The position numbers and the translations under genes are program-made. Positions 33,717 to 43,315 of a DNA stretch of 64,000 nt are shown here, one piece after another (position 1 is the first letter of the stretch; the number at the start of each line of letters is the position of its first letter). The notes beneath the pieces were generated by a model that searched no databases, had not been told where the DNA came from, and saw only the letters and a list, made by a program, of their open reading frames with translations. Origin of the DNA: Prorocentrum cordatum (Eukaryota; Sar; Dinophyceae; Prorocentrales; Prorocentraceae); the NCBI GenBank assembly GCA_963575745.1, contig CAUYUJ010017815.1, forward strand, positions 800,765 to 864,764. Direction: 5' to 3'.

Positions 33717-34961
33717 TCAGTCTTTCCAGCGGAGTCTCTTTTCATCTCGACCATCCCGATCATCAGGGTAACCTCCGCCGCGCTTGCCACCCGCCTGCCA
33801 GTGATCCTCACGCCATCCGTCGCGCCACTCGCCCTGCCAACTGCTCCAGGTGTCCCAGGAACTTGTCGCACGGTCGCGCCAGCCCGTGTGGCGATAGCCG
33901 CCTTTGCTCCAGTCGTCTGTTTGGGAGTGCCGCAGGTAGTTGGCTCGTATCTTGATCCAGTCGATATCATGGCCCAGTCTCCTGTCCATCTCGTAGGCGT
34001 CGCACCCGCAGCCCTTCCAGGCCTCTAGGAAGTGGATGATATCCGCGGGCGTGTGTAGTTTCGGGTCGGACTTGGGCGCCCTCCATCCAGGGGGCAGAGT
34101 ACGCTGCGTGTTCGCTGTCCACAGTGCGCAAAAAACTGCTCCCAGCTGCGACTGAAGCCTGGACATGCAACTGGCTGGTGTCTCGTCGGGACGCTCGAGT
34201 TCGACGGTGCCCAGCCTGACTTTGTACATTGGGCCGCCTCCATCAGGGCAGGACAGCGTGTTGAGTGCGTCCTACTCCGAAGAGCCAGTGTGGCGAGATT
34301 AGTGGGGCCTCCGCTCAGGGGGCGTCGGGGTGGGCGCGGGAAGGCGCTCGTACCGCGAGGTGCCACCGTCGCTGGTCCTCTCGTGCCTCGCGGGGTTTCG
34401 AGCTGGAGCCCTCCCGCGATCGGCGTAGGGCGTGCCCTCTGTGACTGAAGTCGCAGTATCCTCGCGGCTGGTGTCGGAGCTGCCCACCGGCGGGCTACGC
34501 TGCGGGCCGTCTCCGCCTGAGCGATTCTCATCACCCTCCTGGGCCGACTCAGAAGGCGTGGGAGGACGGGCGGGCCCATCCTCTTCGTAGTCGGGCTCCA
34601 TCTTGTGAAGGGGGAGCCCGTCTTCCGCGCCTTCACCGCTGTCGTCGTCGGGCGGGTCCTGGTGGCCCATGCGTGAGTCGTCCGCTGAACCCTGAGACCT
34701 GTCTGTGTCGGCCGCCATGGGAGTATCTGGCCTGTCGTCACCACCAGAACACGCACCAGATGGAAGGGACCCTGCCAGGGAGGTGATCTCTGGCGCCGCG
34801 CCAGAGCTGCCTGCGGGGCTGGGTCCAGGGGGATTGCTTGCCCCGACCTTGGTGAATTGGTCCTGGGCTTTGGCGTCCTCGCCAAGCCACGGGAGGGAAT
34901 CCACGATGTCCACAGGTGCCTCGAACCCAATCTGGCTGCTGAGCGGGGGAAGGGCCGGAGG
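33717..34961 (-). pseudogene. Giant element 3'-terminal ORF, disordered then Arg/Trp/Gly-rich tail
   Basis: Continues in the same frame directly after the TAA at 34,964-34,962. The first part (to the TAA at 34,301-34,299) is rich in Pro, Ser, Asp and Glu (for example DDSRMGHQDPPDDDSGEGAE) and is probably disordered. After that TAA and a TAG at 34,274-34,272, the frame resumes with MYKVRLGTVELERPDETPAS, a short folded-looking region (DIIHFLEAWKGCGCDAYEMD), and ends in a tail of Trp/Arg/Gly/Asp repeats (WRDRATSSWDTWSSWQGEWR, then GGKRGGGYPDDRDGRDE) resembling RGG-type RNA-binding tails. Stop at 33,717. No enzyme motif. The unbroken frame across three stop codons suggests these stops were acquired recently. 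Confidence 0.5.
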
Positions 34962-35204
34962 TTAATCTGGATACAGCTGCCTGAAGTCGCGATCCAGGAT
35001 GCGGTCCAGGGTGGCCGGGCCAATGTTCCAAATCGGGACCAGACAGCGCCGGCAGCACCAAGTAGGGTTCCATTGGCGCCCCCACCAGGCCAGGGCACGC
35101 TTATCGATGGGGGGCAGTCCATGTTGCTCGGGAACTCCTATGTCTTCAGCCGGCTTCCATATGAAGCACCCCAGCGGCGGAGAGCCGGGGTCCCAGACCA
35201 GGAG
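34962..35204 (-). pseudogene. C-terminal piece of the interrupted CxxC ORF
   Basis: When the copia element and one copy of its target duplication are set aside, the minus frame arriving at 43,601 continues here without a shift. It reads through LLVWDPGSPPLGCFIWKPAE and a tryptophan/cysteine cluster (WNPTWCCRRCLVPIWN, a CxxC) to the TAA at 34,964-34,962. It shows that the copia insertion disrupted an open frame. Function unknown; the CCxxC pair could complete a zinc site begun upstream. Confidence 0.65.
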
Positions 35205-35209
35205 CGGGG
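35205..35209 (+). repeat. Copia target-site duplication, left copy
   Basis: CGGGG immediately before the 5' LTR, repeated at 43,601-43,605 after the 3' LTR. Five bases is the usual Ty1/copia duplication length. It could be scored as six (GCGGGG) if the LTR is taken to end at TTA. Confidence 0.8.
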
Positions 35210-35494
35210 TGTGTTTTGTATAGTGCAGTTGGCCTTCCGATCCGAGACGCCCCGAGACCGAGCGACTGCTGCTGCTGTTTCGGTCCGAGGGCGCCCTTGA
35301 GTCCCGGTAAGGCTACCGGGCGCGGCCGACTGGCCACACACTTACCAAGTGAGTGACTGTTTCAGCCCACCAGGGGCTAGCGAGATATCTTACAGATTGT
35401 TGTGTCGCTGGCGCGAGCTGTGGAGGAAAAGATTATCAAGATAATCATCTACGAGAAGATCATCAGCAGGCTTACGCCAGTGCCGACGATTTAG
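35210..35494 (+). repeat. Copia 5' LTR
   Basis: 285 bp beginning TGTGTTTTGTATAG and ending GCCGACGATTTAG. Identical to 43,316-43,600 except one base (CACACACTTACC here, CACACACATACC there). Starts TG but ends TTAG rather than CA. ATTATCAAGATAATC at about 35,432-35,446 is a short palindrome. It should contain the promoter and polyadenylation signal, but I cannot place them. Confidence 0.95.
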
Positions 35495-35495
35495 T

Positions 35496-35510
35496 TGGTA
35501 GCGGAGCCGG
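35496..35510 (+). other. Primer-binding site, initiator-Met tRNA type
   Basis: TGGTAGCGGAGCCGG begins one base after the 5' LTR. It resembles the TGGTATCAGAGC-type site complementary to the 3' end of initiator-Met tRNA used by many plant copia elements. Exact host tRNA not verified. Confidence 0.75.
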
Positions 35511-35534
35511 TCTGGCTCCACGGACCGGCTCGTC

Positions 35535-38500
35535 ATGACGACCGAAGCTGAGAAGCACGAGACCGTACCTTCTTGGGACGGAGATGTTGCCAGTTTCGAC
35601 TCCTACGTGATGCGAGTGAAGCTGTATGTGCGCGGGACCAAGAAGGACGAGAAGGGCCTCTGTGGGCCCAGACTGATGGCGAAGCTCCAGGGACGCGCTT
35701 GGCAGGGAGTACAGAAGTACGACAAGCTGGACAGCCTGGACGACCTAGAGGAAGATGCGACGACCAAGTTGCCGAAAGGAGTTAGCCAGTTGATCCAGTA
35801 TCTCAGGGAGAAGAGCGGCATCCTGGAGGTAGAGGACGCTGGCAAGTACATGCGGACCTTCATGAAGGAGACCTACCGGAAGAACCGGACCAGCATGAGA
35901 GACTACCTGACGCAGTTCGAGGTCGAAGAGGACCGGATGCAGAAAGCGATAAAGGCCATCGACAAGGATTTCGACGAGAAGAAGCCGATATTTCCGGAGC
36001 CGCTCCGAGCATGGTTTCTACTCGAGAACGCTGGCCTCGACGACCACGAGCGCTCGCAGGTGCTGGCCTCTGTGCAGAACAAATACGGGTACCAGACCAT
36101 CCAGCAAGCCCTCGGCATGCAGTTCGACAAGAAGCACGAACGCGACCACAACAACATGCGTGGCGGCAGGCCACCGTGGCAGGGGCGAAGCAAGAACTAC
36201 GCGGCCGAGGGCGACGAGGACTACTCGGAAGAGGACGACGAGGATGAAGAGGGCGACCAGCACAGCGAGAACGCGACAGCGCTGGCGGCAGAGGAGGACG
36301 AGTTCGCCAGCCAGATCCGGGAGATCTACGACCAAGCAGGTGACGACCAAGAGCTACGAGATGAGCTACTCGAGGGTGCTGTTTTTGCTGCTGCTCAACA
36401 AGGGCAGCGGTCCTTCAAGCAGGCCCGCGAGCTGCTGCGCCAGAAGAAGACCGGGCGGAAGTTCTTCGGAGGCCAGTTCGGGCAGAAGAAAGGCGGACAG
36501 CCGGCCAAGGGGGCAGGCAAGACGTCGACTTCGGCCAAGAGCTCGCCCGGAGGCGGAGGCCACCACCAGAAGAGGGACGACTCGTGGAAGACGGACCCCA
36601 ACACCATATGCCTGAGGTGCGGCGGCCGCGGCCACATAGCTAAGAACTGCAAGGCTCCAGCCAAGCTGCAGGCTGGACGTAGCTACAAGCATCTATCGTC
36701 ATCAGCATCACGACCGCGATCGACAGCAGCACGACCGAGACCGACGAGAATCCGAATACAAACACCCAAGAGTTCCAGAAGATTCTTGAGGTTTCGGAAG
36801 CTTTTGTCAAGGATTAGGCGTCCAAGTTCCAGGAGGGCCCCGAAGATCCAGAAAAGAAGGTTCAAGATTATCAAGCCAAGGGTTTCCAGAAGAGAGTCTC
36901 ATCGAGTATATGTGGTTTTCGAGCAGTGCATATTTATGGCCTCACAGCTCTCGGGGACTTTCAAGGGCATCTTGGACTCTGGGGCTACCTTATCCATGAT
37001 AGGTTTAGATACGGCGGAGATCTGGCAAGCCACGATGATGAAGATTGTAGGCCAGAACCGTATGAAGATAGTTCCTGGACCCCGAATCGAGTTTACTTTC
37101 GGGAATAACCAGAAGGCGAAGTCTCTGAATCACGCAAGTATTCCAGGATATGTCGACGGCCAAGAGTGTGACTTTCCAGTTTCAGTTGTGGAAGTGGAGG
37201 CCCCGCTTTTGATAGGTATGGATTTCCTGAAGCATTTCGGAGTGATCGTTGACTTCGAGCTCGGCACTATCAGGTTTAAGGCTTTGGGCAGTAAGACCTA
37301 CCTTCTAGAAAGATCCAGGTGCGGGCATCTTCTTATAGATTTCGGGCCACACGCTGAATGGAGAGAAGTTGTCACACACGATGCTCTGATTTCCGATGCT
37401 TCCGAAGTTTCTTGGGCTCAAGACGGTGATCGAGCTAAGGCTCTCGACTCAGACCAGCTTTCTATTCCATATCAGCCAGTGGATGCGATCATCATGCGGT
37501 GGCAGAAGCTCACGTGGCTCATCGCCACCCTCGGAGGTCTTCGCTACTTCGACGGCCTTGACGAGTACAAGGTGCGGCTGCTGCGGAGTTCCGGGGACCA
37601 CGACGGCCGGATGCTCATGCATGGGCGGCCGCAGCCACCAGTGTCAGGGACGACTTCCGTGCGGCCAGCCGCCGCTGATCAAGCCCTACAACCCCAAGAA
37701 GGAAGAGGAGACCGACGCTGGCGACATCAAGAGGCAGTACGACAGCATCAAGTGCGCGTGCTGCGGAGCGCCTGGGAGGCGCAGAGCGGGCTGCAGCTGT
37801 GTGGGCGGGCGCAGCCATGTGTGTCTGAGGATCCGCGCGGAGACGTCGAGTTCTGGGCCAGCGTCTTCGGGCTCAGCGGCCAAGAAGGAGGATCCGACGA
37901 CAGCGAGTCCGAGACCACCACCACCTCCGAGAGCAACTTTGAGCTCACCTTCGCCGCCGAGAGCGGTCTACCACGCGCCGAGGCCGAAGGCGTGCCCGGC
38001 AGCATGCAAGGCACCACCTCCGAAGAAGGCGACGGTGAAGGAGGAAGAGGTGGAGACAGTCCACGAGACGATCGACCTGGACACGGTGATGCAGACCAAC
38101 ATGCAGTTTCCGACCTGGGATCCGGCGAAGGAGACCCTGACCGAGCACATGGAGAGGATGAAGCAGGAGACCGAGGACACACCAGTGCCGGAGGACCACT
38201 GGGCGCTCCTCGACGAGATCAACAGCGTAGACAACTGGCTGAAGCTGACCAACCTGACGCTGGACAGGGAGGTCCGGACGCTACAGCGGAGGACGATCCG
38301 GGCTGCGCTGCGGCTGGTCAGGTGAAGACGCTCAACGCCACGCAGATCTACTTGCTCAACCAGAAGATCGCGGAGTTCGAGACGGCAGCGGCCAAGGACG
38401 CTCAAGATCTACTTCGACTTGGGCAGCTGGACCTGCTGGAGGTATGTGCTCCTCCAAACTCCCCGCTCGGAGTTGAGGTCGAGAAGCTCGGCGGCACCGT

Positions 38501-39215
38501 CCTCAGGCTCGGGAAGCACAACGAGTACGACCTAACGACCAACACTGGCTACAGAAGGGCTTCGGAGACGCTGAAGCTAGAGAATCCGAGAAGGGTCGTA
38601 TTTTCGCCACCGTGCACGGCCAGATCGATCATCCAGAACGCTAACCAGAGGACCGAAGATCAACGAGAGCGTCTGGAGCACAAGCGCCGAAAGAATGACA
38701 AGGTCACCCGGGCTTGTGTGCTACTTGCCTTCCAAGCACTACATCAAGGAGCCGAAGTTGACTTCGAGCAGCCGCTGAAGTGTGGGACCTGGTCCTTGCC
38801 ATACCTCAAGCGTCTTAGGGAGCAGCTGTTCACTGTACGAGTGGATGGGTGTGCTTATGGGTTGAAATATCCGAAGACAGGCGAGCTGATCAAGAAAGAA
38901 TGGCTGATAGCGACGTCCGACCCGCACCTCAACGCGACCATCGGCAGGACGTGCTCAAATCAGCGAGGCAGCCCGCACAACCACAAGCACGAGGAGATAC
39001 AGGGCAAGGTTACCGAGTTCACCGCAGCCTACCCGGCCGCGATGTGCAAGAAGTGGGCCAAGTCTATCATGAGGTGTGTGGAGTGGTCTACTTGGTGCGC
39101 GTGGGCTGGAGGCGACAATGAGACGGAATTCAGCGAGGCAGTGTACGTCACCAAGCGGCGCCTGGTCGGGAAGCAGCCGCTACCCAAGGCGCAGAGGCTG
39201 GAGATGGAGAAGTAG
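35535..39215 (+). CDS. Copia Gag-protease-MTase-like polyprotein, ends at TAG
   Basis: 1226 codons from ATG at 35,535. Residues 1-210 are the Gag helical region (SWDGDVASFDSYVMRVKLYV). An acidic linker follows, then a CCHC zinc knuckle at about 358-371 (CLRCGGRGHIAKNC). An aspartic protease with GILDSGATLSMIG (active-site DSG) is at about 480, and IGMDFLKHFGVIVDFELG follows. From about residue 966, LLEVCAPPNSPLGVEVEKLG, VVFSPPCTARSIIQ (motif IV-like PPC), VDFEQPLKCGTWSLP and CAYGLKYPKTGELIKKEWLI form a methyltransferase-like fold. After it comes a CxnHxH pattern (CSNQRGSPHNHKHEEIQ). Two stretches (36,690-36,905 and 37,570-38,320) read more naturally in other frames, so compensated indels are likely. 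The TAG at 39,213 is followed in frame by the pol half. Confidence 0.85.
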   Translation: MTTEAEKHETVPSWDGDVASFDSYVMRVKLYVRGTKKDEKGLCGPRLMAKLQGRAWQGVQKYDKLDSLDDLEEDATTKLPKGVSQLIQYLREKSGILEVEDAGKYMRTFMKETYRKNRTSMRDYLTQFEVEEDRMQKAIKAIDKDFDEKKPIFPEPLRAWFLLENAGLDDHERSQVLASVQNKYGYQTIQQALGMQFDKKHERDHNNMRGGRPPWQGRSKNYAAEGDEDYSEEDDEDEEGDQHSENATALAAEEDEFASQIREIYDQAGDDQELRDELLEGAVFAAAQQGQRSFKQARELLRQKKTGRKFFGGQFGQKKGGQPAKGAGKTSTSAKSSPGGGGHHQKRDDSWKTDPNTICLRCGGRGHIAKNCKAPAKLQAGRSYKHLSSSASRPRSTAARPRPTRIRIQTPKSSRRFLRFRKLLSRIRRPSSRRAPKIQKRRFKIIKPRVSRRESHRVYVVFEQCIFMASQLSGTFKGILDSGATLSMIGLDTAEIWQATMMKIVGQNRMKIVPGPRIEFTFGNNQKAKSLNHASIPGYVDGQECDFPVSVVEVEAPLLIGMDFLKHFGVIVDFELGTIRFKALGSKTYLLERSRCGHLLIDFGPHAEWREVVTHDALISDASEVSWAQDGDRAKALDSDQLSIPYQPVDAIIMRWQKLTWLIATLGGLRYFDGLDEYKVRLLRSSGDHDGRMLMHGRPQPPVSGTTSVRPAAADQALQPQEGRGDRRWRHQEAVRQHQVRVLRSAWEAQSGLQLCGRAQPCVSEDPRGDVEFWASVFGLSGQEGGSDDSESETTTTSESNFELTFAAESGLPRAEAEGVPGSMQGTTSEEGDGEGGRGGDSPRDDRPGHGDADQHAVSDLGSGEGDPDRAHGEDEAGDRGHTSAGGPLGAPRRDQQRRQLAEADQPDAGQGGPDATAEDDPGCAAAGQVKTLNATQIYLLNQKIAEFETAAAKDAQDLLRLGQLDLLEVCAPPNSPLGVEVEKLGGTVLRLGKHNEYDLTTNTGYRRASETLKLENPRRVVFSPPCTARSIIQNANQRTEDQRERLEHKRRKNDKVTRACVLLAFQALHQGAEVDFEQPLKCGTWSLPYLKRLREQLFTVRVDGCAYGLKYPKTGELIKKEWLIATSDPHLNATIGRTCSNQRGSPHNHKHEEIQGKVTEFTAAYPAAMCKKWAKSIMRCVEWSTWCAWAGGDNETEFSEAVYVTKRRLVGKQPLPKAQRLEMEK

Positions 39216-42200
39216 GCTGAGCTCGACATCGACCCCAAGGGCGAGCTCGAGTGCTGGGAGCGCGAGGACGAGAACGTCAAGACCTACATGGGAACGGACA
39301 TCGAGGGACCGGAGTGGCTTTCTGTGGTGCGGAGGCTTACCTGGGACCTCGACACCAACATCCTCATTGGCGACGAGCTGGGCGAGAGCATCCTGACCGA
39401 CGAAGAGATATACGCCCCGCTGCCGGAAGGCACGAGCCATACGAGGACACGCCTATACTTCAAGCGACCTGGGGTTCAACAAGAACAGCATGCAGCACCA
39501 CAACAGCAGGAAGCACCTCAGGAAGGTCAACCTGATCCAGTACCAGGCCCAGCTGAAGATCAGGTACCACCACCACCTCCACACTACGAGCCGCAGGAAG
39601 GTGAAGTGGACGTCGGTAAAGTTAACGGATATCTGCGAAGGCTGCATGTCAGGCTAGGGCATCGCAGCAACAAGACCCTCATCGACGTGCTCAAGCGGGC
39701 TGGCGCTCAAGGCCCTATCTTGAAATTAGCAGCTGAGTTCAGGTGCGAGGCGTGCGAGCGGCACAAGAACAAGCCGTTGGAGTCCGTGGTTGCGCCATAC
39801 AGCCCGGCCACACCAGGGAAGGCTATCGAGACGGACGGCTTCTACTGGACGGACCCTCGCGACAAGCAGACCTGGACCGGGACCTACATCGTCGATACAA
39901 GCACTCGGCTCAGCGGCGGGAAGCTCAACCTCAAGGGCCGACTCATGAGGTCAGGCGAGGAGTTCCGCAAGACGCTGCAGCAGACGTGGATGCAGTACTA
40001 CGGTCGACCTGCTCTACTACGCCTGGACGGTGAAGGCTGCCATGTCGAGAAGAGAGTCAAGGAGTGGCTATCGTCGCGCGGCATCATGGTGGACGTCACC
40101 GCCCGGCAGGCTCACAACCAGCTGGCGCTATGCGAGAGGAATATCGGCATCTTAAAGGATACCATGACCAAGATCGCAGAGGAGTCCGACGCCAAGGTTA
40201 CCGCGGATGAGATTTTCTGGGAGGCGATCGCCGCCATGAACGATCTCGGCAGGTACAAAGGCCACAGTCCCTACGAGATGATGCTGGGCAGGACCCCTGA
40301 GCCGATCGTGGGCGACGTGTTCGGAGAAGATCACAACCTGCCGATCCTCAGCAAGACCTACGAGGCCGACGACGACGAGTACATCAAGAACCAAAAGGTG
40401 CGACTCGAGGCGAGGAAGGCTTTCCTCGAGGTTACTTCTAGACGACGTCTTGCCCTACTGGAGCTACGCAAGACCAGAGAGAAGACACACTGGACTACAG
40501 GGCAGCTCTGCTACTGGTGGTCCGAGAAGGCGAAGGGCAACGTCAAGATGCCTGGTGGAGTTTGGGCTGGCCCGGCGACCGTCATCGCCCAGGAGCCCGG
40601 CTCGGACGGCAATCCAGGGTCAGTCGTCTGGATAGAGCACCACGGCCGACTTCTACGAGCAGGACGTGGCCACCTTCGACCAGCTACCGAGACGGAGATC
40701 GAGATCCACAAACTTCTTCATGGAGAGGCTGTTCCTCTTAACATCACCGCTGCCATGCTGAAGGTCAAGGCTAGCGAGTTCGAGGACCTGATCGGACAAC
40801 GCCTTCCAGATCTCGACGATGAAGATGACGCTTGGGTGATGGAGCCAGAGGATCCCTTTCCGCAGAAGGCGGGAGGTGGGCAGCCAGCCGCTGCCGAGAC
40901 TCAGGCGACCGAGGCGCCTACGACATCGGAGCCTGCAGGGGCAGCCGAGACCAAGGAGGAGGATACGAAGTCCGAGGATAAAAAGTCAGAGAAGGAGGAG
41001 AAGGAGGACGACCTTTCATCGGAAGATCTCGAAGCGCCAGAACCACCAGGCCAACTACCTGAAGACCTACCTGTACCTGGAGTTCGGCGACGCCAAGAAG
41101 CTGAAGAAGACGCCGCAGCCAAGAAGTCGCGCCAGACTACGAGAACCGGAGCTAAGCGCGGGAGAGACCTGGATGAGTTCGGCAAGCGGATGACCAACGA
41201 CCCCAACTCAGTTCAGAAGACCAGCGAGGACCAGGACGTCACCACCGAGCGCCAGGATGCCGTCTACCTGTCTATCGCGGTCCCCTCCCGGGATGCCCTC
41301 AACCGCTTCGTGAAGGACCCCAGGCTATACGTGGCTACACAGGCCAGGAGGCAGCGCATCGAGGTCAGCTACAAGAAGCTGGACGACAAGGACAAGGCGA
41401 AGTTCGACGTGGCTATGAAGAAAGAAGTTGATCAATTTCTACTCGCGCAGGCGTGCCGAGGTGTACTTCGGAGCAAGCTACCGGACGTCGACCTGATGAA
41501 GATGCGCTGGGTACTTACTTGGAAGGAGGACCCAGAAGCGGAAGGCGGCAAGAAGGCCAAGGCCAGACTGGTACTCATCGGCTACACCGACAAGGACCTC
41601 GAGACGCTCAAGACCGAATCGCCAACACCCTCGAGGCGAGCGCGCCAGATGCTATACCAGAAGGCGGCCAACGAGAAATGGAAGACGTGGCTTGCGGATG
41701 CTTCGTCAGCTTTTCTGCAAGGGGAAGCTACAGAGGAAGAGCGAGAGCTTTATGCACTACCAGTACCACAACTACGAGAAGCACTACAGCTCAACGACGA
41801 CGACGTTGTGCAGATTCTCAAGGCCTGTTATGGACTTACGAATGCACCCAGGCGGTGGTACGAGAAGGTCAAGAAGGATCTAGAGAGCAGAGGCTGGTAT
41901 GCATGCAAGCTCGAGCCGTGTCTCTTCACCAAGCTGAACTCAGACAACAAGGTGATCGGGCTCATCCTGGTGCACGTGGATGACTTCCAAATTGCGGGTG
42001 ACCTCACCAACGTGGAGTTCAACGTGGAGTACGAGCATCTCAAGACGCTATACCGATGGGGCATGTGGAAGTCAGACGAGGATGGCTATTCAGTTTGTGG
42101 AGTTGAAGTTTCCAGAAATCCAGATGGAGGCTTTAGGCTAAGTCAAGAAAAGTATGCCAAGACCATCCAGCCGATCAACGTCAAGAGAGGCCGAAAGGCT

Positions 42201-43094
42201 AGTCCGGACGACAAGCTGACAGCCAGAGAAGTGACTGCATGCCGTGCCATCCTTGGTCAAGCTCAATGGCTTTCAACACAGACGATGCCTCAAATTGCTG
42301 TGCACGTTTCTATGCTACAAGCGGTGGTCAACAGCGCGACGGTCAAGGACCTCGGCAGGATCAACCAGCTGGTCAAGACTATTCACGAGTTTGCGAGCAC
42401 AGGAGTTACCATACATCCTTATAAGCAGATGGCGTGGGTATGCTGGTTCGATGCATCGTGGTGTTCAAGAGCAGATGGGAGCAGTCAAGGAGGCTATGTT
42501 GTGTGCACTACCGAGGTGGAGGCGCTCAGCGGCAAGAAGCAGAAGTTCACGGTATTCACGGGAGCTTCCAAGAAGCTGACACGAAAGTGCCGTTCATCAT
42601 TGGGTGCAGAAATCCAAGCAGCTAGCGAGGCCGCGGAGGAGCTGGAGTATACACAGCTAGCTTGGATGGAAATGCTGAGCGCAGATGTGCAGCTCAAGGG
42701 CGACAAGCGCTACGACATGATCAAGAAGGGACCGCAGAGCGTTCTAGTCACGGACTGCAAGAGCCTCGACGATGCAGTTACTGGTTCGGAGAGTTCAGCA
42801 CTGGGTCTCAGCGACAAGCGCGCCGCTATCGAGTGCATGGCGTTCAAGCAAGGAGTTCAAGAGTGCGGTGCCGAGCTTCGTTGGGTTCATTCTCATGCGC
42901 AGGTAGCAGACGGTTGCACGAAGATAAAGTACGAGGCGCAGAAGCTATTAGACGTTTTCATGCGCAGGAGCTACTGGACGCTAGTTCACGACCCGGAGTT
43001 CGAGTCTGCGAGGAAGCGAGGTCTGAAGGGGCTCGATATTCTCGCCGAGAAGCCGACACTCGCCGAGGAACCACAAGATCATGCTGAAGGGTGA
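39216..43094 (+). CDS. Copia integrase-RT-RNase H polyprotein
   Basis: Continues in the same frame as the preceding ORF; the first internal ATG is at 39,288. GAG-pre-integrase zinc finger: RLHVRLGHRSNKTLIDVLKR, then CEACERHK (HHCC). Integrase core D, D, E: ETDGFYWTDPRD, LRLDGEGCH and LALCERNIG, then GHSPYEMMLGR. An acidic linker rich in Glu/Lys follows. RT: KAKARLVLIGYTDKD, LADASSAFLQGEA (motif A), CYGLTNAPRRWYEKV (motif B) and LILVHVDDFQIAGD (VDD, motif C). RNase H: WVCWFDASWC, SSLGAEIQAASEAAEE, LVTDCKSLDD and LRWVHSHAQVADGCTK. Ends at TGA 43,092-43,094. All catalytic residues I can check are present. As it lacks its own strong start, it would need read-through of the TAG or internal initiation. 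Confidence 0.92.
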   Translation, partial: AELDIDPKGELECWEREDENVKTYMGTDIEGPEWLSVVRRLTWDLDTNILIGDELGESILTDEEIYAPLPEGTSHTRTRLYFKRPGVQQEQHAAPQQQEAPQEGQPDPVPGPAEDQVPPPPPHYEPQEGEVDVGKVNGYLRRLHVRLGHRSNKTLIDVLKRAGAQGPILKLAAEFRCEACERHKNKPLESVVAPYSPATPGKAIETDGFYWTDPRDKQTWTGTYIVDTSTRLSGGKLNLKGRLMRSGEEFRKTLQQTWMQYYGRPALLRLDGEGCHVEKRVKEWLSSRGIMVDVTARQAHNQLALCERNIGILKDTMTKIAEESDAKVTADEIFWEAIAAMNDLGRYKGHSPYEMMLGRTPEPIVGDVFGEDHNLPILSKTYEADDDEYIKNQKVRLEARKAFLEVTSRRRLALLELRKTREKTHWTTGQLCYWWSEKAKGNVKMPGGVWAGPATVIAQEPGSDGNPGSVVWIEHHGRLLRAGRGHLRPATETEIEIHKLLHGEAVPLNITAAMLKVKASEFEDLIGQRLPDLDDEDDAWVMEPEDPFPQKAGGGQPAAAETQATEAPTTSEPAGAAETKEEDTKSEDKKSEKEEKEDDLSSEDLEAPEPPGQLPEDLPVPGVRRRQEAEEDAAAKKSRQTTRTGAKRGRDLDEFGKRMTNDPNSVQKTSEDQDVTTERQDAVYLSIAVPSRDALNRFVKDPRLYVATQARRQRIEVSYKKLDDKDKAKFDVAMKKEVDQFLLAQACRGVLRSKLPDVDLMKMRWVLTWKEDPEAEGGKKAKARLVLIGYTDKDLETLKTESPTPSRRARQMLYQKAANEKWKTWLADASSAFLQGEATEEERELYALPVPQLREALQLNDDDVVQILKACYGLTNAPRRWYEKVKKDLESRGWYACKLEPCLFTKLNSDNKVIGLILVHVDDFQIAGDLTNVEFNVEYEHLKTLYRWGMWKSDEDGYSVCGVEVSRNPDGGFRLSQEKYAKTIQPINVKRGRKASPDDKLTAREVTACRAILGQAQWLSTQTMPQIAVHVSMLQAVVNSATVKDLGRINQLVKTIHEFASTGVTIHPYKQMAWVCWFDASWCSRADGSSQGGYVVCTTEVEALSGKKQKFTVFTGASKKLTRKCRSSLGAEIQAASEAAEELEYTQLAWMEMLSADVQLKGDKRYDMIKKGPQSVLVTDCKSLDDAVTGSESSALGLSDKRAAIECMAFKQGVQECGAELRWVHSHAQVADGCTKIKYEAQKLLDVFMRRSYWTLVHDPEFESARKRGLKGLDILAEKPTLAEEPQDHAEG

Positions 43095-43315
43095 GTTCGG
43101 CCAGGTGGTTTCTTATCCATATCGCTCGCTTTCGCGAGGTTCCTGATTTCATTCAGCTGAGTTTCTGCGACAATGTAGCTTTACATATCTGCCCGCTCCG
43201 CGGGGGTTTTATTTCATATATCATATCTGCTCGCTTCGCGAGATGCATGCGAGAGTAGCGCCGCTACCAGAGATGATTTTCATGCAGGATCGAAGGCCAA
43301 AAGGATTTTCCCCTG
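43095..43315 (+). other. Copia 3' untranslated region and weak polypurine tract
   Basis: 220 bp between the pol stop and the 3' LTR. GCTTCGCGAG and CCGCTCCGCGGGGG hairpin-like stretches are present. A purine-rich GGATCGAAGGCCAAAAGGA near 43,287-43,305 is the best candidate for plus-strand priming, but it is not a clean polypurine tract. Confidence 0.5.

Noticed and set aside
34025-35122. 365-residue minus ORF overlapping the 3' end of the giant element
   Set aside because: It conflicts with the frame that continues smoothly from upstream, is low-complexity, and its start lies in sequence belonging to another frame.
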